From NCBI RefSeq assembly GCF_003947455.1, contig NZ_QHJH01000006.1, forward strand, positions 50,152 through 114,151: 64,000 bases of DNA. The letters run 5' to 3'. The notes beneath the pieces were generated by a model. It was given only the letters and a program-made list of their open reading frames with translations. It was not told the DNA's origin and did not search any database. The translations under genes and the position numbers were made by a program. Of this stretch, positions 34,450 to 42,769 are shown in pieces. Position 1 is the stretch's first letter, and each line of letters opens with the position of its first letter. The DNA is from Streptomyces sp. WAC 04229. GTDB lineage: Bacteria; Actinomycetota; Actinomycetes; Streptomycetales; Streptomycetaceae.

Positions 34450-34595
34450 AGCAGTACTGGGAAGAGCACGTATGAAGGCTTCTCGGCCGAGGAGGTGGCC
34501 GCGATGAAGGATCACGCCAAGGAGCAGAAGGCGGCGGCGAAGCGCGGGTCGCGAGCGTACAAAGCCGCGCTGGCCGAGAAGGACGGAGTGTCGCC
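34450..34595 (+). pseudogene. Truncated DUF1801 (YdhG-like iron chaperone) remnant
   Basis: Within the 547-bp gap 34111-34657, one plus-strand stretch reads STYEGFSAEEVAAMKDHAKE followed by QKAAAKRGSRAYKAALAEKDG. This matches the N-terminal segment of Streptomyces DUF1801 proteins, but the DUF1801 domain that should follow is missing. The rest of the gap shows no coding signal. A deletion joining this fragment to the end of the TetR gene is the simplest explanation. Confidence 0.55.
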
Positions 34596-34657
34596 CTCCT
34601 GGACGCCCCGCGCAGCAGCATGCAGCTTTGGCTGCACAGCCTCCGGCTCCTGCTTGA

Positions 34658-35308
34658 TCACGACTGGCCGTGCAAGGCTGACGTGCCGGCCCGGGAGCCT
34701 CGTCCATGGACCAGGGGCAGGAAGACGTCGTCGACGATCTCGGTGAGGACGGCGTCGGGCACGGTGGGGATTCCGAGCATGACGTACTCGTTGCGCAGCA
34801 GTGCCATGGGCGTGTACGCGACTCGCGGGTGCAGCGCCTCGGGCGCGGCGTCCCCGCGGGCCACCGCCCGGCTGAGCATGGTCAGCCAGGCTGCCTCGTG
34901 CGCGCTTTGCGCCGTCGGGTCGCGCAGTTCGGTCAGGAGTTCCGGAGTGCTGCCGGCGGCGGCGATCAGACCGCGCAGGATCTCCCCGTAGGGGGATGAC
35001 CAGGTGCTGTTCGCGCGCCGCAGCATCTCCAGGGCGTCGCCGCGCAGCGAGCCGGTATCCGGCGGCGCAGTCTCGGGAGCGGCCAGCCGGCGGTACGCCG
35101 CCACACCGAGCGCGACGCGGTTGGGCCAGCGCCGGTACAGCGCGTTCTTGTTCGTTCCGGCCCGCCGGGCCACTTCGTCCATCGTCAGGGCCGGGACGCC
35201 GGACTCCTCCAGTACCTCGGCGGCCGCTTGCAGGATGGCCTCCTCCAGCTCGGCCCCGCGTCGCCGGGTCGCCGTGGTCTGCCGCAGCTTCCTCCTGGCC
35301 TGTGCCAC
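34658..35308 (-). CDS. TetR/AcrR family transcriptional regulator
   Basis: 216 residues. The helix-turn-helix is clear: EEAILQAAAEVLEESGVPALTMDEVARRAGTNKNALYRRW (about 20-60). The C-terminal ligand domain is of the TetR type ending LVHGRGSRAGTSALHGQS. GTG 35308 has AGAGGA upstream; a further upstream start is less likely. It is divergent from the 35455 gene across a palindrome (35414-35434), so it probably represses that gene and itself. Confidence 0.85.
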   Translation of the reverse strand: MAQARRKLRQTTATRRRGAELEEAILQAAAEVLEESGVPALTMDEVARRAGTNKNALYRRWPNRVALGVAAYRRLAAPETAPPDTGSLRGDALEMLRRANSTWSSPYGEILRGLIAAAGSTPELLTELRDPTAQSAHEAAWLTMLSRAVARGDAAPEALHPRVAYTPMALLRNEYVMLGIPTVPDAVLTEIVDDVFLPLVHGRGSRAGTSALHGQS

Positions 35309-35413
35309 CGGCCGTCCTCTCTCGCCCCGCACATCTGAATCTCGGTAGGGAGCGTACTTCCGGCGGTCTCGTGCGTCCCCTCCCGCGACCTTGAGAGTAC
35401 GCCGCGTACCCAA

Positions 35414-35434
35414 TACGGTACGGCGTGTACCGTA
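35414..35434. promoter_or_regulatory. TetR-type operator
   Basis: TACGGTAC and GTACCGTA are perfect 8-bp inverted arms around GGCGT. A second GTAC pair with a 5-bp spacer occurs at 35397-35409. Both lie in the 146-bp gap between the divergent TetR and TIM-barrel genes. Confidence 0.6.
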
Positions 35435-35454
35435 CCTCGTGAGGAGAGTTCGTC

Positions 35455-36558
35455 GTGCGCACCTTCGGCATCACTTACGACACAGGCTTCACCAACGCGG
35501 GCACCACCACCCGAGAGCCCTTCGACCCCGCTGTCGTTCGCCGTGAAATGCAGATCATCCGCAACGAGCTGGGCTGTGACGCTGTACGTGTCACCGGCGG
35601 AGACCGCGACCGACTTGAGGCGGCCGCGCGACACGCGGCCGACGCTCAACTCGAGGTGTGGTACTCGCCCTTCACCAACGGCCTGACCACCGGAGAACTG
35701 CTGGACTTCCTCACGGACAGCGCCGAACGCGCCGAACGGCTACGACGCGAAGGTGCGGAGGTCGTCTTCCTTGCCGGCTCGGAGATCTCACTCTTCACCG
35801 TCGGCATGCTTCCCGGGGACACGTTCGAGGAACGCGCCGCCGTCCTGGCCGACCCGCAGCAATTGCGGGCCGCGCTGCCCCGAATACCCGCCCAGGTCAA
35901 CGCCTTCCTCGGCAAGGCGGTCGCCGCGGTGCGTACCACGTTCGGCGGCCGGATCGGCTACGCCTCACTTCCTTTCGAGGGGGTGGACTGGGCACCGTTC
36001 GACATAGTCGCCACCGACGCCGGCTACCGCGACGCGCGGACCGGCGACCGGCTTGCCGACGGCCTGCGGGCATTGACCGCACACGGCAAACCGGCTGCTG
36101 TCACGGAGTTCGGCTGCACCACCTACCGCGGGGCCGCTGACGTCGGCGGTCGAGGCGATGCCGTCATCGTGTGGGACGACCACGCCCGTCCTGTGCGATT
36201 CACCCGCCCCATAACCCGTGACGAACAAGAACAAGCCGCATACCTGCGTGAACTCATCAACCTCCTCGACGACTCCGCGATCGACGCGGCCTTCGTCAAC
36301 ACCTTCGCCCGCTATGACCTCCCGCACTCGGCCGCCGATGACGACCGTGACTTCGACAAGGCGTCCTTCGGCGTGGTCAAGGTCCTCGACGGCGGCCGCA
36401 CCGGCATCGCGTACCCGGGCCTGCCCTGGGAACCCAAAGCCGCCTTCTACGCGCTCGCGGAGTACGGCCGCAGCCGGAGCCTCATGCGCTCCGGCTCTGC
36501 GGCAGGAGGTGAAGGTCGGGTGACTGTCGTCCGTGACGGTGACCACCCGACTGCTTGA
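35455..36558 (+). CDS. Hypothetical TIM-barrel-like protein, glycosidase-like ('abortive infection' annotated type)
   Basis: 367 residues, GTG start after GAGGAG. The sequence begins FGITYDTGF and reads like a beta/alpha barrel: AVRVTGGDRDRLEAAARHAA, EVWYSPFTNGLT, and a possible catalytic Glu in KPAAVTEFGCTTYRG. I recall Streptomyces homologues being annotated as abortive infection proteins, but I see no basis for a phage-defence role. The fold suggests a sugar-acting enzyme, with no known substrate. It is likely repressed by the divergent TetR protein. Beyond it, 36559-36830 holds no convincing gene. Confidence 0.72.
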   Translation: MRTFGITYDTGFTNAGTTTREPFDPAVVRREMQIIRNELGCDAVRVTGGDRDRLEAAARHAADAQLEVWYSPFTNGLTTGELLDFLTDSAERAERLRREGAEVVFLAGSEISLFTVGMLPGDTFEERAAVLADPQQLRAALPRIPAQVNAFLGKAVAAVRTTFGGRIGYASLPFEGVDWAPFDIVATDAGYRDARTGDRLADGLRALTAHGKPAAVTEFGCTTYRGAADVGGRGDAVIVWDDHARPVRFTRPITRDEQEQAAYLRELINLLDDSAIDAAFVNTFARYDLPHSAADDDRDFDKASFGVVKVLDGGRTGIAYPGLPWEPKAAFYALAEYGRSRSLMRSGSAAGGEGRVTVVRDGDHPTA

Positions 36559-36830
36559 TCGCGACTGAAGACAGGCCAGGACGACTTCAATGGCAGCCGA
36601 GCCGACGGTGACGGCTGTACCGATCCGGACCGCTACGTGATGCACAGCAGCCGCTACCAGCCGAATGCCGACCACGGCTGCGGCTGCAAGCTGTGGCGCC
36701 GGCCTGGAGTGGCGTTCATGAAGTCCCCTCTTTCTTCGTCGCGTAGTAGGGGGCGGGCGGGGTCCGTGCGCGGGCGGGCCCGGCAACGGTCCTGGCCGCG
36801 TGCCGGGCCCGCGAGGGCAGGTGCCGGGAG

Positions 36831-37346
36831 TCAGTCGGTCCCGGTCGTCCGCCACTGCTCGGCCATGGAGACGCCGGGCAGGGGCTTGCCGATCAATGCG
36901 AGGGGGACGAAGAAGCTGACCTGTCCGATCGCCATGGCAAGGGTGGCCAGAGCCCTGTCGTCGTAGTGCTCAGCCGCCCACGCATACAGGTCGTCGGGCA
37001 CGCGCTCGCCCTGCCGGGCAGGCGTGAGCACCGCCTCCACCAGAGCCAGCGCAGCCCGCTCGGCCTCGGTGAAGTAGGGCGCGTCCTTCCACGAGGCGAC
37101 GGCGGCGATCTTCTCCTCCGGGACTGCGGCGCGACGGGCGTTGGCGGTGTGCATCACCGTCAGGTACGTGTTCTCGACGAGCTGCCCGGCACGCAGGTGA
37201 ATCAGCGTGATCGTGCTCCGGGGCACTGCCCCGTTGCCGATGATCTTGAACAGGGCGGTGCTGACATCCCCGAGCTCGGGGACCAGCTTCTGCGGGTCGG
37301 AGAACCGGGAGGTGAGGGTGTCGAGGATGCTGGTTGTCGTGTCCAC
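36831..37346 (-). CDS. Carboxymuconolactone decarboxylase (AhpD-like) family protein lacking redox cysteines
   Basis: 171 residues. The CMD fold is shown by LRAGQLVENTYLTVMHTANARRAAV and the helix ERAALALVEAVL. The usual C-x-x-C of AhpD-type peroxidases aligns with N59 and L62, ahead of H66, so the thiol chemistry is absent. It lies downstream of an ECF41 (SigJ-like) sigma factor gene on the same strand; CMD proteins are typical neighbours of that sigma group. A strong hairpin separates the two genes, so it may have its own promoter. Confidence 0.85.
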   Translation of the reverse strand: MDTTTSILDTLTSRFSDPQKLVPELGDVSTALFKIIGNGAVPRSTITLIHLRAGQLVENTYLTVMHTANARRAAVPEEKIAAVASWKDAPYFTEAERAALALVEAVLTPARQGERVPDDLYAWAAEHYDDRALATLAMAIGQVSFFVPLALIGKPLPGVSMAEQWRTTGTD

Positions 37347-37421
37347 GAGTGGTGTTCCTTTTCTCTGTCGCGGGCTGTTCGACGGCCCGCCTGATCGGCT
37401 CGCTTCACTGCACTGACGTCA

Positions 37422-37451
37422 CGCGCCGGGCGAAGGTGACCGCCCGGCGCG
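37422..37451. terminator. Strong hairpin between the sigma factor and CMD genes
   Basis: CGCGCCGGGCG and CGCCCGGCGCG form a perfect 11-bp stem around AAGGTGAC. It lies 72 bp downstream of the sigma factor stop (minus strand) and 75 bp upstream of the CMD start. It could terminate the sigma factor transcript or attenuate readthrough. Confidence 0.6.
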
Positions 37452-37523
37452 ACATTCTTCGGCCGATCGAAGGCCGGCATGTCGGGGCGCCAATTGCCTC
37501 GGCTCCACCCGGCGGGAAGGAGG

Positions 37524-38417
37524 TCAGTCCTGGGCGGGAGCGAGGTCGAGCTGGGCCAGGCGTGCGGGGTCGCTGAGGATGTCGATGGCGGCGATCCGAC
37601 CCGTGGTGACGGTGAAGCTCATGACGGACAGTGGCTTCCCGCCGAGCGTGTTGACCAGCCCGGCCGAGCCGTTGACCAGCGCGGCGTGCGTCGTGGCGGC
37701 GGACGCCATCCGCTGGAAGGTCTCCAACTGCCCGGCGACGGCAGTGGCGCCGCGGAACGTACGCAGGCCGCCGGTGAGTGCGCCGCCGTCCGCGCGCAGC
37801 ACCACGTCCGGGTCGAGGAGTGCCAGGAGCGCATCGAAGTCGCCGCCGCGGGCCGCCGTCAGGAAGGCGTCCACCACCCTGCGCTGGCCGGCCCGGTCAG
37901 GGTCCGGGGGCGGCGTGGTGCCGCGGACCCGCAGCCGGGCGCGGCTGGCGAGTTTCTTGGCTGTCGCGGGCGTGCGTTCGACGATCGGCGCGATCTCCTC
38001 GAAGGGCAGGCCGAACAGGTCGTGCAGCACGAACGCCAGACGCTCCGCCGGGCTGAGGGACTCCAGCACCACCAGTAGAGCCAGTCCGACCGAGTCCGCC
38101 AGCAAGGCCTGCTGTTCGGGGTCGGCACTGTCCTCCCGGCCGATCACCGGATCAGGCAGCCGCTGCTCCAGTGGTTCCTCGCCGCGCCGCTTGCGGGCAC
38201 GGAGCATGTCGAGGCAGACCCGGCCGACCACAGTGGTCAGCCAGCCCCCGAGGTTGTCGATCCTGCGGTCGTCGGAGCCTGACAAGCGCAGCCACGCCTC
38301 CTGGATCGCGTCGTCCGCCTCGGTCAGGGACCCGAGCATGCGATACGCGACCGCGCGCAGGTGAGGCCGGTGCTCCTCAAACCGCGAGGCCAGAAGCTCA
38401 GAGGAAGTCACGGTCAC
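37524..38417 (-). CDS. sigJ: ECF41-group RNA polymerase sigma factor (SigJ-like)
   Basis: 297 residues. Sigma region 2 (about 12-75, LRAVAYRMLGSLTEADDAIQEAWLRLSG) and region 4 (about 110-165, SLSPAERLAFVLHDLFGLPFEEIAPIVERTPA) are followed by a SnoaL-like C-terminal extension (about 175-297). Conserved ECF41 landmarks are recognisable: LPDPV in the linker, DGGAL and SDPARL near the end. In ECF41 proteins this extension replaces a separate anti-sigma factor. GTG at 38417 has AAAGG upstream; GTG 38411 is also possible. The CMD gene downstream is the group's usual partner. Confidence 0.88.
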   Translation of the reverse strand: MTVTSSELLASRFEEHRPHLRAVAYRMLGSLTEADDAIQEAWLRLSGSDDRRIDNLGGWLTTVVGRVCLDMLRARKRRGEEPLEQRLPDPVIGREDSADPEQQALLADSVGLALLVVLESLSPAERLAFVLHDLFGLPFEEIAPIVERTPATAKKLASRARLRVRGTTPPPDPDRAGQRRVVDAFLTAARGGDFDALLALLDPDVVLRADGGALTGGLRTFRGATAVAGQLETFQRMASAATTHAALVNGSAGLVNTLGGKPLSVMSFTVTTGRIAAIDILSDPARLAQLDLAPAQD

Positions 38418-38702
38418 GTACCTTTCGCCGACGGCATCACTCTCCTGACGTCCCGCACCACTGAAAGGTGACCGTCCCGTCTCCGCAGGCCTCGCCTGAC
38501 ACCGGACAGGAAGCGGCCTGCAACTCGAACTCCTACCGTGGCCTGTGCAGTTGGGCCTCATCCTGTAGGAGCGGGGGAGGGGGGACTGGCCCCGGGCGGC
38601 GCGCAGCCGGATGAGCGAACGCCGGCAGGCTGCGCACCGAAGGGTTGCCCACGATCCCGTCAACGTTTCCCATAGCTGTGGGCGACGTCTCCGGGCTCGC
38701 TT

Positions 38703-39299
38703 CTAGATCTTCGGATTCAGCGGCTGCCGGCCGACGCCGGTCAGCAGTGTGTCCACCACGAGCGTTGCCAGCTCATCCACGTCTTGGACGTCGGTGGGCT
38801 GGGTCTGCGCGGCTTCGTGGATCAGCGCGTAGTACGTGCGCCGAGCCCACGCCAGGTTGGTGTCGGGTCGTAGAGCACCCGTGTGATGCAGCCGCCGGAA
38901 GAGGCTGTCGCATTGGTCGTGCACGTTCGCATGTACGCGTGCGGCCTCGGAATCCTCAGGCTTGACGGCGTTCATGGCGAATCCCCAGCCGATCTTGACG
39001 CGGAGCACATTTGCGGTCACCTGATACAGCGCGACCAGTGGGGGAGCGGTTTGGGGGCGGGCGCTGGTGACGGCGTCGTGGAACTGCTGAGTGGCCCAGG
39101 CCGTCATGGCCTCGATGAGGGCCTCGCGGCTGCTGAACCGGCGATGCACCGTCGTCCGGGCGACGCCCGCGGCCGCCGCGATCTGTTCCATGGTGGCTGC
39201 GGGGTTGGCGCTCAGCACGCTTTCCGCGGCCTCAAGGATCGCCCTCGCTGTCCGCTCGGCGTCTGCACGCATAGGCCGTACTTGCCTCTCCTCTTCCAT
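38703..39299 (-). CDS. TetR/AcrR family transcriptional regulator
   Basis: 198 residues with AGGAGG before ATG 39299. The DNA-binding domain (about 18-60, ILEAAESVLSANPAATMEQIAAAAGVARTTVHRRFSSREAL) is followed by a helical ligand domain. It is divergent from the SDR gene at 39426. The 24-bp palindrome between them is the likely operator for both. The preceding gap (38418-38702) shows no gene. Confidence 0.88.
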   Translation of the reverse strand: MEEERQVRPMRADAERTARAILEAAESVLSANPAATMEQIAAAAGVARTTVHRRFSSREALIEAMTAWATQQFHDAVTSARPQTAPPLVALYQVTANVLRVKIGWGFAMNAVKPEDSEAARVHANVHDQCDSLFRRLHHTGALRPDTNLAWARRTYYALIHEAAQTQPTDVQDVDELATLVVDTLLTGVGRQPLNPKI

Positions 39300-39352
39300 G
39301 TGACCTCCTCATGGTCCCCAGCAGGTTACTCGACAGACGCACCTCTGGAACT

Positions 39353-39376
39353 ACTTGCAACACCAGTGTTGCAAGT
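39353..39376. promoter_or_regulatory. TetR operator controlling the SDR and TetR genes
   Basis: ACTTGCAACAC and GTGTTGCAAGT are perfect 11-bp inverted arms separated by CA. The site is 54 bp upstream of the TetR start and 50 bp upstream of the SDR start, and is followed by an AT-rich TAGATTAGTTGCA likely to include promoter sequence. Confidence 0.75.
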
Positions 39377-39425
39377 TCTAGATTAGTTGCATCACTGCTG
39401 ACGTCGATTGAACATGGAGGTCCTC

Positions 39426-40211
39426 ATGGATCTGCAGCTGAACGGCAAGGCCGCTGTCGTGACCGGCGCAAGCCGAGGAATAGGACTGGCCACGGTCTCA
39501 GCCTTGATCGGCGAAGGAATGAGGGTGCTCGCCGCAGCACGGACCATCACACCCGAGCTCCAGGCCGCAGGGGCGCTCAGCGTGTCCATCGACCTGTCCA
39601 CTCCCGAGGGCCCTGCTCGGCTCATCGAACGGGCAGACGCAGAGCTTGGGCGGCTCGACGTGCTGGTCAACAACGTCGGGGGTGGTGACAGCGGTGGCCA
39701 GACCGGCGGATTCCTCGCCTTCACCGATCAGCAGTGGAACAGCGCGTTCGACTTGAACTTTCTCGCGGCAGTCCGCACCACGCGAGCCGCACTGCCTCAT
39801 CTTCTGGCAAGCCGCGGCGCGATCGTCAACGTCTCATCCAACGGTGCCCGAATCCCGCATGCCGGCCCGATCACCTACACCACCGCCAAGGCTGCGCTCA
39901 CCGCCTTCGGGAAGGCAGTAGCGGAAGAGTTCGGCCCGCAGGGAGTGCGCATCAATACGGTCTCACCCGGCCCTGTCCGGACTGACATGTGGGAATCATC
40001 GGACGGTTACGGAGCAGAGCTCGCCGAGTCTCTGGGCCTGAGTCGGGAGGAACTGCTGCACAACCTCCCCGCGGCCATGGGGATGGTCACTGGCCGGCTC
40101 GTGAAGCCTGCGGAGGTCGCCGACCTTGTTGCGTACCTCGCTTCACCGCTCGCAGGCAGCACCACCGGCGCAGACCACATCATCGACGGGGGTGCGATCA
40201 AGTCTGTGTAA
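39426..40211 (+). CDS. Short-chain dehydrogenase/reductase (SDR)
   Basis: 261 residues. The classical motifs are present: cofactor loop VVTGASRGIGLATV, NNVG of strand 4, the catalytic Ser in NVSSNGARI, the YTTAK motif (Y-x-x-x-K) and INTVSPGPVRT. AARTIT after the second strand suggests NADP use. ATG 39426 follows GGAGG. Oxidises or reduces an unknown alcohol or ketone; its divergent TetR neighbour and shared operator suggest induction by substrate. Confidence 0.9.
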   Translation: MDLQLNGKAAVVTGASRGIGLATVSALIGEGMRVLAAARTITPELQAAGALSVSIDLSTPEGPARLIERADAELGRLDVLVNNVGGGDSGGQTGGFLAFTDQQWNSAFDLNFLAAVRTTRAALPHLLASRGAIVNVSSNGARIPHAGPITYTTAKAALTAFGKAVAEEFGPQGVRINTVSPGPVRTDMWESSDGYGAELAESLGLSREELLHNLPAAMGMVTGRLVKPAEVADLVAYLASPLAGSTTGADHIIDGGAIKSV

Positions 40212-40254
40212 CGCAGCAACGTCCTTCAGCGGATGGCGCAGTAGCCCGGATCCC

Positions 40255-40509
40255 GTGGCCCTGGGGCGGCCGTACGACCAGTTCGAGAAGCGGCGGGCAT
40301 CTGCCCGGGCGGCGGGCCGGCAGCCCGACCCGCGCGAGGCCCACATGGCCCGCTTGTGTGAGCTCAACCAGCGACTCACCGGCAAGTTCGCCCGCACCCA
40401 CGACGAGGTCCAGCGCCTCCGGCGCGGGCTGAGTACGTTCCCCGCTCCGGGCCCTGAACAAGGGCAGGGGGACAACGCCATGGGCGTCATCCCTCTGCCC
40501 AGGCCCTGA
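40255..40509 (+). CDS. Small hypothetical reading frame, possibly a remnant
   Basis: 84 codons from a GTG, in the 441-bp gap between the SDR and VOC genes. The segment DQFEKRRASARAAGRQPDP...AHMARLCELNQRLTGKF has good codon bias and looks helical and charged, but I recognise no family. The tail after GLSTFPAPG loses coding character. It could be the end of a decayed gene. Nothing else was seen in 40212-40652. Confidence 0.3.
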   Translation: MALGRPYDQFEKRRASARAAGRQPDPREAHMARLCELNQRLTGKFARTHDEVQRLRRGLSTFPAPGPEQGQGDNAMGVIPLPRP

Positions 40510-40652
40510 TGTTGCAGGCTCAGGGCTGGCCGGCCTGCCGGGCGTCCGCCGGGGCCGCCGGCCAGCATGGCTGCGGCCTTGATCGACCTCGGGCAAGAAT
40601 CGGGTGCAGCGGTCAAGACCGGCCGCGGCCCGGCGACTACAGCTGAGCTGCC

Positions 40653-41114
40653 TCAGTCCAGGCAGAACTCGTTGCCCTCGGGGTCGGTCATCACTATGAA
40701 GCCGGCGCTCATCGGGGGAGCGGGCTCGTAGCGACGTATCCGCGTCGCTCCCAGCGCGACGAGCCGGTCGCACTCGGCCTCCAGCGCCTCCATCCGCTCC
40801 TGTCCCTTCAGCCCAGGAGCCGCACGTACGTCGAGGTGGACGCGGTTCTTGGCCGCCTTCTCCTCCGGCACCTGCTGGAAGAACAGCCGTGGGCCGTGCC
40901 CGTCCGGGTCCTCGATGGCCGATCTCGTGTTGCGCTGCTCTTCCGGTACACCGAGCCGCGCGAGGAAGCCGTCCCATGCGGCCAGCGGGTCTGCGCCCTC
41001 GGGCAGGTCGACTCCGGGCGGGCCGGGGTGGAGGTAGCCCAGTGCGTCGCGCCAGAAGGACGACAGCGTCCGGGGGTCTTGGGCGTCGAAGGTGATCTGG
41101 ATGCGGCGGCTCAT
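40653..41114 (-). CDS. VOC (glyoxalase-like) family protein
   Basis: 153 residues. ITFDAQDPRTLSSFWRDALGY and FIVMTDPEGNEFCLD are the two ends of a single VOC module, a group often annotated as glyoxalase-like. The catalytic role is unknown. Its ATG overlaps the stop codon of the preceding DinB gene by four bases (ATGA), so the two are co-translated. Confidence 0.83.
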   Translation of the reverse strand: MSRRIQITFDAQDPRTLSSFWRDALGYLHPGPPGVDLPEGADPLAAWDGFLARLGVPEEQRNTRSAIEDPDGHGPRLFFQQVPEEKAAKNRVHLDVRAAPGLKGQERMEALEAECDRLVALGATRIRRYEPAPPMSAGFIVMTDPEGNEFCLD

Positions 41115-41698
41115 CGGGTTGCTCCGTTCGTAGCGGGTTTCGTGTGCAGGTAGAGGTCGCGCAGCAGGCAGATCTCGGACAGGTGGTGGATCAGCTCGCG
41201 GTGAATGTGCAGCACCAGATCGGCCATGGGCGCCTCGGGGAAGGGCTCCTTCTCACCGATCGGGACCCGGAGCCCGGCGTCGCCGAGGCTGCGCACCCCG
41301 GCCAGCCAGACGTCGAGCTGGGTCTCGAGCTGGTCGAGCGCGGTGGCCGCGCTGCCGGCGTACTCCCACGTCTCGTACGAGGCCGCCGGCGCGCCGAAGT
41401 GCGCCGCGTTGCGCGCGGCGAGCACGCCGACGATGACGTGACCGAGTCGCCAGGCGATCGTGGTGAAGGCCGCCGGGACCGGCTGCGGGAAGGCGAAGTC
41501 GATCGTGAAGTCCCCGGCACCGACGTGGACGGGTGCCGTCGAGCTGCCGTGCGGCCGCACGCTCCAGGCGTCCGGCACCGGCGACCAGAAGTACTCGTCG
41601 TCGGTGAGGCCCTCGAGCCGGGCTTGGAGCTGATGTTTCCAGTGAACCTCCCACTGCTCGCGCAGCGTCCGGTTCCAGTCGAGTTCGTCTGCGTCCAT
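41111..41698 (-). CDS. DinB family protein
   Basis: 195 residues. A four-helix DinB/MDMPI-like fold is indicated by WNRTLREQWEVHWKHQL, WRLGHVIVGVLAARNAAHFG and ADLVLHIHRELIHHLSEICL, the conserved His residues being the expected metal ligands. In actinobacteria such proteins often use mycothiol or another thiol; the substrate is unknown. It overlaps the VOC gene by four bases and is divergent from a WYL regulator. Confidence 0.83.
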   Translation of the reverse strand: MDADELDWNRTLREQWEVHWKHQLQARLEGLTDDEYFWSPVPDAWSVRPHGSSTAPVHVGAGDFTIDFAFPQPVPAAFTTIAWRLGHVIVGVLAARNAAHFGAPAASYETWEYAGSAATALDQLETQLDVWLAGVRSLGDAGLRVPIGEKEPFPEAPMADLVLHIHRELIHHLSEICLLRDLYLHTKPATNGATR

Positions 41699-41718
41699 GC
41701 TGCCCACGTTGACACCCC

Positions 41719-41741
41719 TAGCGGACAGGATCGGTCCGCTA
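41719..41741. promoter_or_regulatory. Operator between DinB and WYL regulator genes
   Basis: TAGCGGAC and GTCCGCTA form perfect 8-bp inverted arms around AGGATCG. The site is 21 bp from each start codon (41698 minus, 41762 plus). It should be bound by the adjacent WYL-family regulator, which would repress both directions. Confidence 0.65.
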
Positions 41742-41761
41742 TCTCTGGCAGGGTGGGCGGC

Positions 41762-42760
41762 ATGGACGTGGCAAGCGGTAACGAGCGGGGTACGACGGAG
41801 CGGGTACTCACCCTGCTCGGGCTGCTGCAGCAGCGCCAGGTCTGGACCGGCCCTGAGCTCGCCGACCGGCTCGGGGTCACGCCGCGCACGGTACGGCGTG
41901 ATGTCGAGCGGCTGCGCACGCTCGGCTATCCGGTGCACGCCAGTCAGGGTGTCGGCGGCGGCTACCAACTCGGCGCGGGGCAGGACCTGCCGCCGCTGCT
42001 TCTCGACGACCAGGAGGCGATCGCCACCGCGGTCTCGCTGCTCGCCGGCGCGGGTGGCGCGGTCGCCGGCGCCGGCGACGCCGCACTCCGGGCACTGACC
42101 AAGCTCGACCAGGTAATGCCGACCCGTCTTCGGCACGAGGTGCGCGCGCTCTCCGGCTCGGTGGAGTCCTTTGGCGGAGGCCGCACTCCGGTCGACCCCG
42201 GGGTGCTCATGACGCTGGCCAGAGCCTGCCGTGACGAGGCCGAGGCCGGCTTCGACTACCCGTCCGGGAGCGAGGTGCGACGGCGGCGGGTCGAGCCCTA
42301 CCGCCTGGTCGCCTCCGACCGGCGCTGGTACCTCCTCGCCTACGACCTCGATCGCGACGACTGGCGCAGCTTCCGCGTCGACCGGATGACCGACGCGTCC
42401 GCACGGACCTGGCGCTTTAGCCCGCGCGCGGCGCCCGACGCGGCAACGTACGTGCAGGAGAGTGTGGCGAGCCGGGTCTACCCGCACCAGGCGCGCTTCC
42501 TCGTGCACGCGTCAGCCGACACGGTGCGCGCGCAGATTCCGGCGTCGGCGGCCGTCGTGCGACGGCGAGGGAGCGAGCTCTGCGAGGTGCTCAGTGGCGC
42601 CGCCAGCCTCGACTTCGTGCTCATGCACGTCCTCCTGCTGGGGCACGACTTCGAGGTGATCGACCCTCCGGAGCTCGGAAGGCGCTGTCGCGCGCTGGCG
42701 GAGAAACTGCTGTCGGCCGGTGCGACGATCTCACCGGTGTCGGACGTGGAGGAGTCATGA
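41762..42760 (+). CDS. HTH/WYL-domain transcriptional regulator (YafY/DeoR-like)
   Basis: 332 residues. N-terminal winged helix (about 10-65, RVLTLLGLLQQRQVWTGPELADRLGVTPRTVRRDVERLR), then a WYL domain (about 140-225; RVEPYRLVASDRRWYLLAYDLDRDDWRSFRVDRM includes the ligand-binding core) and a WCX-type C-terminal domain. WYL regulators sense small molecules or nucleic acids. It is divergent from the DinB-VOC pair, with a shared palindrome, so it most likely controls them. Confidence 0.87.
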   Translation: MDVASGNERGTTERVLTLLGLLQQRQVWTGPELADRLGVTPRTVRRDVERLRTLGYPVHASQGVGGGYQLGAGQDLPPLLLDDQEAIATAVSLLAGAGGAVAGAGDAALRALTKLDQVMPTRLRHEVRALSGSVESFGGGRTPVDPGVLMTLARACRDEAEAGFDYPSGSEVRRRRVEPYRLVASDRRWYLLAYDLDRDDWRSFRVDRMTDASARTWRFSPRAAPDAATYVQESVASRVYPHQARFLVHASADTVRAQIPASAAVVRRRGSELCEVLSGAASLDFVLMHVLLLGHDFEVIDPPELGRRCRALAEKLLSAGATISPVSDVEES

Positions 42761-42769
42761 GCCTCAACC

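Noticed and set aside
35455..36558. Phage defence system at the 'abortive infection' protein
   Set aside because: The sequence looks like a glycosidase-type barrel with a TetR neighbour; no nuclease, toxin or other defence gene is adjacent.
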